Notes under the pieces: model-generated | Databases searched by the model: none | What the model was told of the DNA's origin: nothing | Seen by the model: only the letters and a program-made list of their open reading frames with translations | Made by a program: the position numbers and the translations under genes | Shown: one piece after another, positions 1 to 8,506 of the stretch | How positions within the stretch are numbered: position 1 is the stretch's first letter | How the letters are laid out: the number at the start of each line of letters is the position of its first letter | Source: Nocardia nova | GTDB taxonomy: Bacteria; Actinomycetota; Actinomycetes; Mycobacteriales; Mycobacteriaceae | NCBI RefSeq assembly: GCF_002933465.1 | Contig: NZ_PSZE01000027.1 | Coordinates: forward strand, 1-64,000 | Length of the DNA: 64,000 nucleotides | Direction: 5' to 3'

Positions 1-135
1 GCCGTCGCTGCCACCGGCCGGGGTGTCGGATGCGGGGGGCAGCGTGAACGGGGGGGCGGGCCGGGTGAGGATATCGGCGTCGGCTTGCACGATGCCCAGT
101 TCGGTCATGGTCTGGGATGGTTTGGTCTCGATCAC
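1..135 (-). CDS. N-terminus of an unknown protein (partial, runs off window start)
   Basis: The reading frame begins with GTG at 135 and stays open to the window edge (45 codons). A purine-rich ribosome site (AGAAAGGGA on the minus strand) lies just upstream, and the gene follows the XRE regulator after 19 bases, so the two are probably co-transcribed. The visible N-terminus is Pro/Thr/Ala-rich and looks disordered. It starts VIETKPSQTMTELGIVQADA. I do not recognise the family. It could be a short peptide or the start of a longer enzyme. Confidence 0.5.
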   Translation of the reverse strand, partial: MIETKPSQTMTELGIVQADADILTRPAPPFTLPPASDTPAGGSDG

Positions 136-154
136 GGTCGAATTCCCTTTCTGC

Positions 155-1099
155 TCAGTGGTTTTCTGGGTGTGAACGGAACCGCCATTCCATGCGGTAG
201 CGGGTGTGCAGCGGCGGGCTGGTCGTGTTCCAGGTGAACACTGCTGCCTCATTGTCGTCGGTGCGGGCTGGTGGGGTCGCGATCGGGCGGGCATCAGCGG
301 TCGGGGAGGTTTCGATGCCCCACACCACTGGGTCCAGGGCGGCGGGGAATGCCATCTGCACCTCCAGGCGGGCGGTGGGTAGCCGGACGGCGCGCTGGAA
401 CCAGCGGCCCCATTTGTTCTCGCCGATGCTGTACCCGTATTCGATCCAGACGCTCTCACCCGGATACAGCGGGAAGCGGCCGCCGGTGTTTTCGAACAGC
501 AGCCACGCTTCCTTGAATGCATCGAGGTCGTGTTTGATCTCCCACCGCATCGGCTCGCCGCGGCAGGTGGCCGTGAGTGCGAGTTCATCCCAGGTCAGGG
601 GGTGTTGCCGGTAGTGGGCGCGGGATTGGTCAGGCTCGCCGGGGTAGCGGTCGACCGCGATGCGGATGAGGTAGCGGGTGACCGGTTCGGTGCCGGTGTT
701 GCGCAGCAGCCGCCGCATTCCCAGCCGGTAGGTGGCTCCGTCGTAGTCCAGGCGGGCGGCGTCGTGCTCGCACACCAGCGCGGCGGCGGCCAATGCCGGG
801 TCCAGCCGCGGCGGCAGTGGCGCGGCGTGCTCGCCGGCGCCGTGGGCGCGGGCGGCCTCGAAGTCGCGCCAGCGCCGCCAGATCGCGTCTCCGGAGTTGA
901 GGGCGGCGTCGGCCTTGCGGGCGAAGTCCTCGGTCGGTTTGTGCCGTCCGGCCTCGATGTGGCTGACGTAGGACGGGTCGAACCCCATCTTCACCGCCAG
1001 CGCTTTCTTGCCCAGGCCGGCGTTCTCGCGCCAGTAGGCGACTTCGGCGGCGAACGCCTCGGCCGCCTTTTGGGCGGCCTTGAGCTGCGGTGTCTTCAA
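155..1099 (-). CDS. XRE-family transcriptional regulator with unknown C-terminal domain
   Basis: A 314-residue protein. An N-terminal helix-turn-helix of the XRE/Cro type spans about residues 15-70 (motif LAVKMGFDPSYVSHIEAGRH). The C-terminal two thirds, about 95-300, has many Trp and Tyr residues and looks beta-rich, with WDELALTATCRG and WIEYGYSIGENKWGRWF. It is likely a ligand- or protein-binding sensor, but I do not know a named family. The gene is divergent from the glycosyltransferase cassette starting at 1251, with about 150 bases between them that hold several inverted repeats. I infer that it controls that cassette and itself. Confidence 0.85.
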   Translation of the reverse strand: MKTPQLKAAQKAAEAFAAEVAYWRENAGLGKKALAVKMGFDPSYVSHIEAGRHKPTEDFARKADAALNSGDAIWRRWRDFEAARAHGAGEHAAPLPPRLDPALAAAALVCEHDAARLDYDGATYRLGMRRLLRNTGTEPVTRYLIRIAVDRYPGEPDQSRAHYRQHPLTWDELALTATCRGEPMRWEIKHDLDAFKEAWLLFENTGGRFPLYPGESVWIEYGYSIGENKWGRWFQRAVRLPTARLEVQMAFPAALDPVVWGIETSPTADARPIATPPARTDDNEAAVFTWNTTSPPLHTRYRMEWRFRSHPENH

Positions 1100-1120
1100 G
1101 ATTTTTTGTCCCCCAGCGTG

Positions 1121-1168
1121 CGTGAGTTGAGTGAATCGTGAATGAGTTCAGTTCACCATTCCCTCACG
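1121..1168. promoter_or_regulatory. Nested inverted repeats in the divergent promoter region
   Basis: CGTGAG (1121-1126) is mirrored by CTCACG (1163-1168). Inside lies GTGAA (1138-1142) mirrored by TTCAC (1152-1156). The nested symmetry between two divergent genes, one of them an XRE regulator, suggests operator sites. No clean -35/-10 pair could be fixed by eye. Confidence 0.4.
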
Positions 1169-1250
1169 TGTACCACCAGCGTTTTCCTGGGTTCCCCGGC
1201 CCGGCGGCACCGATCCCGCCACGGCCCTTTCGCACCTGGTGGAGGACATG

Positions 1251-2411
1251 ATGCGGTTGCTGTATCTGCTCAACATCTCCAATCCCGACCGGCTGAGCGC
1301 CGATTCGGGCTTCACCGTCGCCGAACTGCTGCTCCCGGCCTTGGCCGATCTCGGCGCGAGCATCACCCTCGCCGCCCCGGCGCGGATCTCCGATGAGCGC
1401 GTGTGGTTCGAGCGCACCGCGCTGCCGGGCACGAAGTACCGGGCCCGGTTCGGCGCTGATGCCGCGCAACTGGCGGCGATCGTGGGCGGCGCCCGCCCGG
1501 ATGTGGTGGTGGTCAACCAGATCGAGCAGGCACCCGCGGTGCGCGCGGCCCTGCTTGAGACCGGCCTCACCGCGCTGGTGGCCGGCTACTGCCACTATCT
1601 GCCGTTCTCGGTGACCGACCTCGGTGCGATGCACCTGGATCCATCGCTGGACGATGCCGGGCTCGGCCCGGCAGTGCTGCTGGCGTTCTGCGCCGGACTG
1701 GCCGCGTGTGACCGGGTGCTGGTGCACTCCGCCGCCGCTTCGGCATGGACCCTCGCGGTCGCCGAACGCCACGGCCTCGACCTGGGCGAGCGGCTCGCCG
1801 TGGTGCCGCCACCCCGGGACGAACACCTCGTCCGCGACCCCGCCGAGACCGAAAACGACTGGGGCGCACCGCTGATCGGGGTCTACAACCACCGACTGTA
1901 CCGGCACTACGGCACCGCACGATTCGCCGAGCTGGCCTCCCGCCTCACTGCGGAGACCAGCGTGCAGCTTCGGGTGACCGACCTGTTCGGTGACCGCAGC
2001 GCGGCGCGGGTCGCCCTGGATTCGAGCCCGGAATTTCACCGCGCCCAGCTCGCCGCCCTGCCCAGCGTGCACGTCGTGTCCGACGGCGGCGACCGGACCC
2101 GGTACCGGGAACTGTTGGCGAGCGCGCAATTTGGGATCGCGCCGTTGCGGGCGGGCTGTCCGTGGTCGATGAGCGTGATCGACGCCCAGGCGATGGGGCT
2201 GCCGGTGATCGCGCCCCGGATGGGCTGGTTCGCCGAGCACATCGACGAGGAACTGCTGTTCGACAGCCTCGACGCGGCGATCGACATCGCGCGCCGGCTG
2301 GCCGGTGACGAGGAGTTCTACCGGCTGCACGCCAAACGCGCCCACGCCGCCACCACCTGCCTGACCCCGGCCGCCATCGCCGCCGCGTACTGGGAGGCGA
2401 TCTCGCGATGA
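1251..2411 (+). CDS. GT-B fold glycosyltransferase (GT4-like)
   Basis: A 386-residue protein starting at ATG 1251, chosen because GGAGG (1241-1245) sits 5 bases upstream. An ATG at 1248 and a GTG at 1239 are also in frame but badly spaced. The N-terminal half has a Rossmann-like start (RLLYLLNISNP). The C-terminal half carries the GT-B donor-site pattern: PLRAGCPWSMSVIDAQAMGLPVIAP at about residues 300-325, where an acidic residue in a GT4 protein contacts the sugar nucleotide. It is the first gene of a tightly coupled cassette and overlaps the next gene by ATGA. Sugar donor and acceptor are unknown. Confidence 0.8.
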   Translation: MRLLYLLNISNPDRLSADSGFTVAELLLPALADLGASITLAAPARISDERVWFERTALPGTKYRARFGADAAQLAAIVGGARPDVVVVNQIEQAPAVRAALLETGLTALVAGYCHYLPFSVTDLGAMHLDPSLDDAGLGPAVLLAFCAGLAACDRVLVHSAAASAWTLAVAERHGLDLGERLAVVPPPRDEHLVRDPAETENDWGAPLIGVYNHRLYRHYGTARFAELASRLTAETSVQLRVTDLFGDRSAARVALDSSPEFHRAQLAALPSVHVVSDGGDRTRYRELLASAQFGIAPLRAGCPWSMSVIDAQAMGLPVIAPRMGWFAEHIDEELLFDSLDAAIDIARRLAGDEEFYRLHAKRAHAATTCLTPAAIAAAYWEAISR

Positions 2412-3112
2412 CCGGATTCGACGCGATTCAGCTGTCCTATGACGAACCACTCGCCGACGTGCTGCACTCGCGGCTGGCGCGGGTGTTCGGCGGCACAGTG
2501 AAACGCCTTCACGGGGTGCGGCCGATGCGCCGCGCCTACCGGCTCACCGCCGAACTCACCGACACCGCGCAGTTCTTCCTCGCAGACGGCGACTTCGCCA
2601 TCGACCACGAATTCAGCGCTGCCGCAGTCGAACCCCTCGCCGAGGGCGTGTCGATGCGGGTCTGGCGGGCCCGCAACCCGCTCAACAGTCTGTCCTACGG
2701 CTACGGCGGGCTGAAGCTGATTTGCGCCGAGGCGTTGCGGCAGCTCGGAGACGCGGTCGATGTCCTGGCCGCCCTGCCCGGCCGCGTCGAGTTCGTCGAA
2801 GCAACCGCGGGGGTGACCCGGTTCAATCAGAGCCCATATCACGCCTGGCGTGCCGGGTTCCGCGAGTGCGCGATGCTCGCCCGCGGCAGCGAGTACGGCA
2901 TGGACGACGTGTCCGCGCGGGCGAAGATCGCCGCCTGGCGGTCGGCCCGCACCGGCGAGTTCGCCTCCTACGCCGCACTCGGCGCCCGCGACGGTATCGC
3001 GTTCGCGCACGACGCCGGCCGTGCCCCGGACCGGTTCACCCAGCTCAACGATCCGGTGTGGCTGCACCACCGGTTCACCAGCTCCTACGGCGAGCGGGCG
3101 ATTGCCGGATGA
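2408..3112 (+). CDS. GT-A-like glycosyltransferase resembling phage-encoded proteins
   Basis: A 234-residue soluble protein. FFLADGDFAIDHEF at about residues 56-69 carries a DxD-like acidic motif of a GT-A nucleotide-sugar site. The stretches RNPLNSLSYGYGGLKL (about 90-105) and FRECAMLARG recall a protein family I know from tailed phages of cyanobacteria, where a very similar R-N-P-x-N-x-L-x-Y-G-Y-G-G motif occurs. This resemblance is from memory and no alignment was run. Start and stop overlap its neighbours by ATGA, so it belongs to the cassette. It may transfer a sugar to the product of the flanking enzymes. Confidence 0.6.
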   Translation: MTGFDAIQLSYDEPLADVLHSRLARVFGGTVKRLHGVRPMRRAYRLTAELTDTAQFFLADGDFAIDHEFSAAAVEPLAEGVSMRVWRARNPLNSLSYGYGGLKLICAEALRQLGDAVDVLAALPGRVEFVEATAGVTRFNQSPYHAWRAGFRECAMLARGSEYGMDDVSARAKIAAWRSARTGEFASYAALGARDGIAFAHDAGRAPDRFTQLNDPVWLHHRFTSSYGERAIAG

Positions 3113-4290
3113 GCGGCCCCGCAACACGATTGGTGCTGATCGAACCCTACGCGGCTCGGGTCGGCGGCCACTACCAGCACACGCTCTACGCGCTGGCCGC
3201 CGCCGGGCCGGACAACCTCATCGTGACCCCGGCGCGGCGGTGCGGCCCGGCGGCGCATCTGCTGGCCGGTAGTGCGGCCGTGGCGCGGGTGCTGGCCATC
3301 GGCAGCGGCGCGGTGCTGGGCCCGCGATGGTGGCCGGACCGGCTGCGCCGCCTCCCGCACCAGATCGAACTGCTCCGGCGTTGCCTGCTCGAGGGCGCCT
3401 GCCTGCGCACCGCCCGCCACGAGGGCGGATCCGGGTGTGCGGTGGTGATCCTGACCGCCAGCGAGGGCCTGCACCTTCTTGCCGCAGCGTTGGGCGATGT
3501 GGCGCACCTGCGGTTCGTACACGAGGTCACCACCACCGAAGACCTGCCGTTACGGCTGCTTGGCAAGCTATTTCGTCGCCGCGCTGGTGCGGTTGGGCTC
3601 GTCTGTCCCACCGAGGCCGTGGCGCGCCAGCTGCGTACCCGGTTCCCGGTGCTGGCGACCGCGGTGCGGACCTATGCTGTCGACGACGGGCAGCGGTTGA
3701 CCGACGCGGAGATCGACGGCGCCCGAGATGTTTTCGGGATTCCGGCGGATGCGACGGTGGTGTGCCTGGTCGGCGGCTGGTGGCCGCACAAGGATATCGC
3801 CACCTTGGACGCGGCGCTGGCTCGCATCCGTAAGCCGCTGCATCTGCTGGTCACCGGGCACCCGATCGACCAGCAGATCCTCGACCGGTGGCGGGGCCTG
3901 CCCCGGGTCCGGTTGTGTGTGGAGCCCGGCCCGGTCCCCGAACAGATCCTGCGGCTGGTGTACGCGGCGGTCGATGCCAGCCTGGTGATCCGCCATCGCG
4001 GCGTCGGCAAGGAATCCGGGCTGGTCCTCGGCGCGGCCCGCCTGGGCGTGCCGCTGATCGTCTCCGGCCACGACCTGGACCTGACCCACCAGCTCATCGG
4101 CCACCGGTGGGTGCGGGTCTTCCCCGCCGGCTCCCCGGTCAGCCTGGCCACAGCGCTGGACGGCCTCAGCGACGAGCGGATGCCGCGCCCACCGGCCTCG
4201 GCGGGCAAGTCCCTGGGCATGGCCACCCCGAGCGAACAAGCGGCCTTCCTGGTCGACACCTACCGCCGGCTGTCGGAGGCCCGGCGGTGA
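3109..4290 (+). CDS. GT-B fold glycosyltransferase (GT4-like)
   Basis: A 393-residue protein. The real start is ATG 3109, overlapping the previous stop. A much longer upstream extension in the same frame is only a shadow of the preceding gene. The N-terminal motif VGGHYQHTLYAL resembles the glycine-rich acceptor loop of GT4 enzymes. VCLVGGWWPHKDIATLDAAL at about 220-240 matches the interdomain and Walker-like region, and GVGKESGLVLGAARLGVPLIV at about 300-320 fits the donor-binding E-x7-E region. It is the second GT-B enzyme in the cassette and is divergent from the first, so the two probably add different sugars. Confidence 0.8.
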   Translation: MSGPATRLVLIEPYAARVGGHYQHTLYALAAAGPDNLIVTPARRCGPAAHLLAGSAAVARVLAIGSGAVLGPRWWPDRLRRLPHQIELLRRCLLEGACLRTARHEGGSGCAVVILTASEGLHLLAAALGDVAHLRFVHEVTTTEDLPLRLLGKLFRRRAGAVGLVCPTEAVARQLRTRFPVLATAVRTYAVDDGQRLTDAEIDGARDVFGIPADATVVCLVGGWWPHKDIATLDAALARIRKPLHLLVTGHPIDQQILDRWRGLPRVRLCVEPGPVPEQILRLVYAAVDASLVIRHRGVGKESGLVLGAARLGVPLIVSGHDLDLTHQLIGHRWVRVFPAGSPVSLATALDGLSDERMPRPPASAGKSLGMATPSEQAAFLVDTYRRLSEARR

Positions 4291-5144
4291 CGCCGCCGGT
4301 GATCGCGGTGATCGGGCCCGTCGAACCCGCCCTGCTCACCGCCTGGACCAGCCACTATCGAGGGATCGGCGTCGAGCGGTTCCTGATCGCATTCCACTTC
4401 CCCGAACAGGTGCACCCGCGCCATCGGGCCACGTTGCTGGGCACCGCCGCCGATCTCGGCATCGGACCGGCCCTGACCAGCACGGGTCCGTGGCACGAGC
4501 ACACCAACACCGAGTTGCGCGAACGGCTGCGCACTCTGGCCGGGCCCGGCTGGCATCTGCTCGCCGACGCCGACGAGTTTCACCAATTCCCCGTCGGCGT
4601 CGATGATGCGATCGCCGCCGCCGACACCTGCGGGCGCCCGGTGGTCGGCGGTCTCCTGTTCGACCGCATCACCTGCGACGGCGCACTTCCGCCGATCACT
4701 GTCGGCATCGACCTGGATCAGGTGTTTCCGCTCGGCGGGCACCTGACCCACCGGCTGCTCGGTGGTGATCCCCGCAAGATCGTGGCGGTGCGCTCCGATG
4801 TCGTGGTGGCCTCGGGCAATCACCGTGCCCCCGGATATCGGCCGGATCCGGATCGGCTGGTGTGCGTGCACCACTTCAAATGGAGGCGCGGTGTGCTGGC
4901 CGATCTGCGCCAGCGGGTGACCCGCTTCGGCAGCGGCGAATGGATCGAACACACCCCCGCGGTGCGGTCGGAAGCCGCCCGGCTGCTCGATCACGTCGGC
5001 CGCCACCACGGCCGCCTCGACCCCACCGACCCGCGCCCGGCCTACCAGCCTGCCACCCTGGCCCAGCTGCCTGAAAATTGGGTGGCCGAGGCCCGTAACA
5101 TCCTGGTCGAATGGCGGCCATCGACACCGACGAGCAAGGAGTGA
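4287..5144 (+). CDS. GT-A-type glycosyltransferase-like protein
   Basis: A 285-residue protein starting at GTG 4287, overlapping the preceding TGA. LLADADEFHQF at about residues 92-102 is a D-x-D-E metal/nucleotide-sugar motif as seen in GT2 and GT92-type proteins. CVHHFKWRRGVLADLRQR at about 190-210 resembles the late His-x-K/W motif of such enzymes. No signal peptide or membrane segment is visible, so it should act in the cytoplasm. It sits between the second GT-B gene and the kinase gene. The GT call rests on motif shape only. Confidence 0.6.
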   Translation: MTPPVIAVIGPVEPALLTAWTSHYRGIGVERFLIAFHFPEQVHPRHRATLLGTAADLGIGPALTSTGPWHEHTNTELRERLRTLAGPGWHLLADADEFHQFPVGVDDAIAAADTCGRPVVGGLLFDRITCDGALPPITVGIDLDQVFPLGGHLTHRLLGGDPRKIVAVRSDVVVASGNHRAPGYRPDPDRLVCVHHFKWRRGVLADLRQRVTRFGSGEWIEHTPAVRSEAARLLDHVGRHHGRLDPTDPRPAYQPATLAQLPENWVAEARNILVEWRPSTPTSKE

Positions 5145-5152
5145 TCATCCGA

Positions 5153-5662
5153 ATGCACCGGTCACGGGTCATTTTGTTGTGCGGCATCACCGGCTCCGGC
5201 AAGACGGTGCTCGCCAAGGCCCTCGCGGACGAGGGCTTCACCCGGCTCTCGGTCGACGAGGAAGTCTTCCGCCGCCACGGCCGCTACGGCGTCGACTACC
5301 CCCATGACACCTACTTCGAGAAAGAACGCCCCGTCGTCGACGACATCCGCAACCAGCTCGCCGCCGAGATCGCCGCGGGTCACGATGTGGTGCTCGATCA
5401 CGGGTTGTGGCTGCGCCCAGACCGCGACGCCTGGCGCGAGTTCGCCGAATCCCTCGGCGCCGAAGCTCTTTTGGTGTACCTGCCCGTGGACAAGGACGAG
5501 CTGCTGCGCCGCCTCGACGAGCGCAACCAGCGCGCCGACGCCAACGCCCTGGAAGTCACTCCGGAAGCACTCGACGACTTCTTCGCCCGATTCGACCCAC
5601 CCGAGCCGGACGAGCACGCCGTCATCTACACCGGTGGCGACCCCGCCACGATCCTGGAATGA
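5153..5662 (+). CDS. Small P-loop kinase (AAA_33/zeta-like)
   Basis: A 169-residue protein. ATG 5153 was chosen because AAGGAG (5136-5141) is 11 bases upstream. GTG 5141 overlaps the previous stop but has no spacing from that site. The Walker A motif GITGSGKT is at about residues 10-17, and a lid-type region DELLRRLDERNQRADANALE follows at about 105-125. The pattern fits small-molecule or sugar kinases, and zeta-toxin-like UDP-sugar kinases are also possible. Its position among glycosyltransferases suggests it phosphorylates a sugar or product intermediate. Confidence 0.75.
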   Translation: MHRSRVILLCGITGSGKTVLAKALADEGFTRLSVDEEVFRRHGRYGVDYPHDTYFEKERPVVDDIRNQLAAEIAAGHDVVLDHGLWLRPDRDAWREFAESLGAEALLVYLPVDKDELLRRLDERNQRADANALEVTPEALDDFFARFDPPEPDEHAVIYTGGDPATILE

Positions 5663-6135
5663 GGATCGAGCCACTGTCGGTGCCCCGCATCGGGGAGGTC
5701 ATCGACCTCATGGGTACCGGCGCCCCCTACATCACACCGCGCACCAGCTCGGACTACTGGCTGTACGCCACCCTGTTCTCCACCACCTGCCCGCTCGCGG
5801 TCGTCGACGGCGCGATCGCCGGCGCGGTGATCGCGTTCCGCAGCCAGGACGACCCCGCCGACATCTACCTCCAGGACGTCATCACCCACCCCGACTACCG
5901 GCGCCGCGGCATCACCCGTGCGTTGATCGCCACGGTTGCCGACCACGGCATCGGCCGGGGCTGCCGACGGTTGTATCTGACCTCCGAACCCGACAACCAC
6001 GCAGCTCACACCGCGTGGATCATGTTGGGTTTCACCAATGTCGCCGGTGACCACACGATTGGCGAGGTATCGGTGATCACCGACTTCAAGGGGCCCGGCA
6101 AGACCCGCGCGGTCTACGAGAAGCTGCTGAGCTGA
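5659..6135 (+). CDS. GNAT-family N-acetyltransferase
   Basis: A 158-residue protein that overlaps the kinase gene by ATGA. The acetyl-CoA pyrophosphate loop appears as LQDVITHPDYRRRGITRALI at about residues 72-91 (R-R-x-G-x-x-R version of the Q/R-x-x-G-x-G/A motif). TSEPDNHAAHTAWIMLGF follows, typical of motif B. It is the last gene of the cassette. It may acetylate an amino-sugar or modify the cassette product as self-protection, which is inference from context. Confidence 0.85.
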   Translation: MRIEPLSVPRIGEVIDLMGTGAPYITPRTSSDYWLYATLFSTTCPLAVVDGAIAGAVIAFRSQDDPADIYLQDVITHPDYRRRGITRALIATVADHGIGRGCRRLYLTSEPDNHAAHTAWIMLGFTNVAGDHTIGEVSVITDFKGPGKTRAVYEKLLS

Positions 6136-6158
6136 ACGGACGGCCCCGGAACCACACA

Positions 6159-6461
6159 TCAAGGCCGTCCTCGACCGCGGCCCCGAAGGGGCGAGACCGC
6201 GGCCTCGGCAGGTATCGAACCATCAGCCACCGACAGAGCCCAGCTACCAGGGACGACCGAGCCGATGGCCGCGCCAGGGCAACCTACGGCGTGGGGCCGG
6301 GCCTGTACAGTCCCGGCGCCACATACCGAATTCCTTTCTCCGTAGTCAGCTTTCGAAGGTGACCTCGGTTGTTCGCGCAATCGCTGCTCGGCCTGCTCGA
6401 GCAGTGCCCGGACGTGGCCGTAGGCGGCCAGATAGTCGACGATGCCCGGTTCTGTGCCCAC
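6159..6461 (-). CDS. Possible small hypothetical protein downstream of rmuC
   Basis: A 100-codon frame beginning at GTG 6461. The first 30 codons encode a helical stretch (IVDYLAAYGHVRALLEQAEQ) with GC-rich third positions. The rest is Gly/Pro/Arg-rich and looks non-coding. On the opposite strand, between the two operons, a short GCCCC-GAA-GGGGC hairpin (6180-6192) may help end transcription of the GNAT cassette. The frame may be a decayed gene. Confidence 0.25.
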   Translation of the reverse strand: MGTEPGIVDYLAAYGHVRALLEQAEQRLREQPRSPSKADYGERNSVCGAGTVQARPHAVGCPGAAIGSVVPGSWALSVADGSIPAEAAVSPLRGRGRGRP

Positions 6462-6489
6462 GCCACCTCGGTGCCGTGCGGTCGTGAGA

Positions 6490-7893
6490 TCATGCCACGC
6501 CGGTGCCACCGTCGGGGGCGGGCCCGGCGGTGCTCGGGAACGTCAGCGCTCGCACACTGCGTTCGACAGGTGCCAGGTCCTTCAAAGCGGGGTCGTCCCC
6601 GCGCAGTTCGGCGATCTTCCGGGCGCCGGGAATCACGCGGCCCTCGAAGGAGCCGACAGTTTTGTTGAAGTTGTCGACCGCCTTTCCCAGGCTGGCGCCC
6701 ATAGCATTGAGATGATCGGCCATAGTGGCGATTCGCCCATACAGCTCACGGCCGAGTTTCGCTATCTCCTCGGCGTTTACCGACTGTGTGTGCTTCTGCC
6801 ACATGTAGGCGACCGTGCGCAGTGACATCAACAGATTCGTCGGGGTAGCGATGATGATCTTGCTGCGGATCGCGTGATCCCACAGCCCGGGGTCATGGTC
6901 CAGAGCCGCGTGCAGGAAGGCATCGGCGGGCAGGAACATCACCACGAATTCCGGCGTGCGCGCGAACTGTGCCCAATACTGTTTGCCCGCAAGCTGTTCG
7001 ACGTGCCTGCGGACGTTGCGTGCATGCGCGGCGACACGCTCCTGGCGGGCAGCCTCATCGTAGGCATCCTGCGCGTCCAGGAATGCCCCGAACGGTGCTT
7101 TCGCATCGACCACGATGGTCTTGCCGCCCCCGAGGTTGATAACCATGTCCGGCCGCACATTCTTGCTGTCGCCGTCGGTGACGACATGCACTTGCTGCTC
7201 GAAGTCGACGTGCTCGACCATGCCGGCCGCCTCCACGAGAGTGCGCAGTTGAAGCTCGCCCCACTGCCCGCGAACTCCCGGCTTGCGCAGCGCGGTGACC
7301 AGTTGCTCGGTCTCCTTTCGGAGCCGTTCGCTGGAGTTATTGGCCATCTTCACCTGCTCGGCGACCGCCGAAAACGCGCCGACACCGCTTTCGTGGAATG
7401 TCTGCACCTTGGTATAGAGCTTGTCCAGCTCCTGACGCAGCGGCGTGACCATGGCTTCGATCGCGCTCTTGCGCTGATCCATCTCCCCGGCCGTAGCCTT
7501 CGCACGATGATCGGTCATCTCGGTGAACCGCTGAATCAGCTGAGAACCGGACTGCGCCAACACCTCCCCGGCCATCTGCCGCACGGTGTCCTGCATCTCC
7601 TCCTGAGCGCCGCGCAGTAGGTCAAGCTGATCGGCGTACTTCTGCCGCTCCCCATCCAGCTGAGCCTGCAGGCCACCCCGCACGGTAGCGGCTTCCTGGA
7701 GCTGCTGCTGCAACGCCTGGACCTGCGCCACCGCGGTGTCGCGTTCGCTACGCGCCCGTTCAGCCTGCTGATGTTCGTGGCGGGCACGTTCCTCGGCGCC
7801 GTCGGCGCGGCCACGCGAGACCATGTACCCGGCACCCGCTGCCAGCACAGCGACGATGACAACGACGATAGTGAAAGCAATCGAACTGATCAC
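6490..7893 (-). CDS. rmuC: DNA recombination protein RmuC
   Basis: A 467-residue protein. GTG 7893 was chosen because GGAGGG lies 6 bases upstream; an ATG at 7914 lies on the far side of that ribosome site. An N-terminal membrane helix (ISSIAFTIVVVIVAVLAAGA) is followed by a long coiled coil (about 30-170) and the RmuC nuclease-fold domain (about 190-430). That domain contains RGQWGELQLRTLVEAAGM and the PD-(D/E)XK-like core DMVINLGGGKTIVVDAKAPF. RmuC limits inversions at short repeats. The C-terminus (FPSTAGPAPDGGTGVA) is a disordered tail. The gene stands alone, convergent with the glycosyltransferase cassette. Confidence 0.93.
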   Translation of the reverse strand: MISSIAFTIVVVIVAVLAAGAGYMVSRGRADGAEERARHEHQQAERARSERDTAVAQVQALQQQLQEAATVRGGLQAQLDGERQKYADQLDLLRGAQEEMQDTVRQMAGEVLAQSGSQLIQRFTEMTDHRAKATAGEMDQRKSAIEAMVTPLRQELDKLYTKVQTFHESGVGAFSAVAEQVKMANNSSERLRKETEQLVTALRKPGVRGQWGELQLRTLVEAAGMVEHVDFEQQVHVVTDGDSKNVRPDMVINLGGGKTIVVDAKAPFGAFLDAQDAYDEAARQERVAAHARNVRRHVEQLAGKQYWAQFARTPEFVVMFLPADAFLHAALDHDPGLWDHAIRSKIIIATPTNLLMSLRTVAYMWQKHTQSVNAEEIAKLGRELYGRIATMADHLNAMGASLGKAVDNFNKTVGSFEGRVIPGARKIAELRGDDPALKDLAPVERSVRALTFPSTAGPAPDGGTGVA

Positions 7894-8506
7894 GCCAAAC
7901 CCTCCATGACTCAAATGATTTCGGGCACCGGCCTACCAAAACAGAGCCGGTTAAGGTGACGCAGACGATCGACCAGAACTCGGGGTGTCGATCGGCGCGG
8001 AGCATGTCACACCCCACCGACATGTTTCGCCAGCCGAGACCGCACCTCACCGATTCCGGCCGCATTGTCGCTGGTCGGCGCGGAAATGGCCTGGGGGACT
8101 ACGGCATAGGATCATCCCAGCGAATGATGTTCAGCATCGCGTCAGGAAAGTCGTTGCCCGGTACTGTCGGTAGCGGTTTCGCCGGCCTCAGCAGTCCGGT
8201 TGCAGCGGGTAACACGGCCGAGCGGTGTCCGGGGTCATCGGCGGAACCTCCGCTTGCGCTGGACCAACCGCAGACGGGGTGGGCGCCCCGGTCACCGACG
8301 TAGCATCAGGGCCGCTGGTGGAATCGTGTCTGTGTGGATGGTGGACACCGGCCATAGCAGGACCAGTGGTCCTGCCAAATCGGTGTCCACTACCCGGGGT
8401 GAACCTCACTCGTCAGTGCGGTGGACTGAAAGCAGGGTTATCGAGATCCGGAATACCGGATGATCGCACCAGGCACCAACAGGATAATAGGCTCAGATGC
8501 TGCTCA
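7894..8506. other. Intergenic stretch without a convincing gene
   Basis: Frames in this stretch are short and have no ribosome site or recognisable motif. The only structured object is the 50-base compound palindrome at 8341-8390, described separately. The rmuC promoter should lie in the first hundred bases. Confidence 0.5.
8341..8390. repeat. Compound 50-bp palindrome
   Basis: The outer arms GTGGACACCG (8341-8350) and CGGTGTCCAC (8381-8390) are perfect complements. The inner arms GCAGGACCA (8357-8365) and TGGTCCTGC (8367-8375) are also perfect and separated by one base. The 5-6 base spacers between inner and outer arms do not pair. It could be a strong hairpin, or two inverted transposon ends that became joined. 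Confidence 0.6.

Noticed and set aside
6205..6260. Sequence with GTATCGAACC resembling a tRNA T-loop on the minus strand
   Set aside because: The flanking bases do not form a T-stem or acceptor stem, and no anticodon arm could be drawn.
7956..8303. A 115-codon plus-strand frame after rmuC
   Set aside because: Composition is unlike neighbouring proteins (Ser/Arg/Gly-rich without pattern). No ribosome site or motif.
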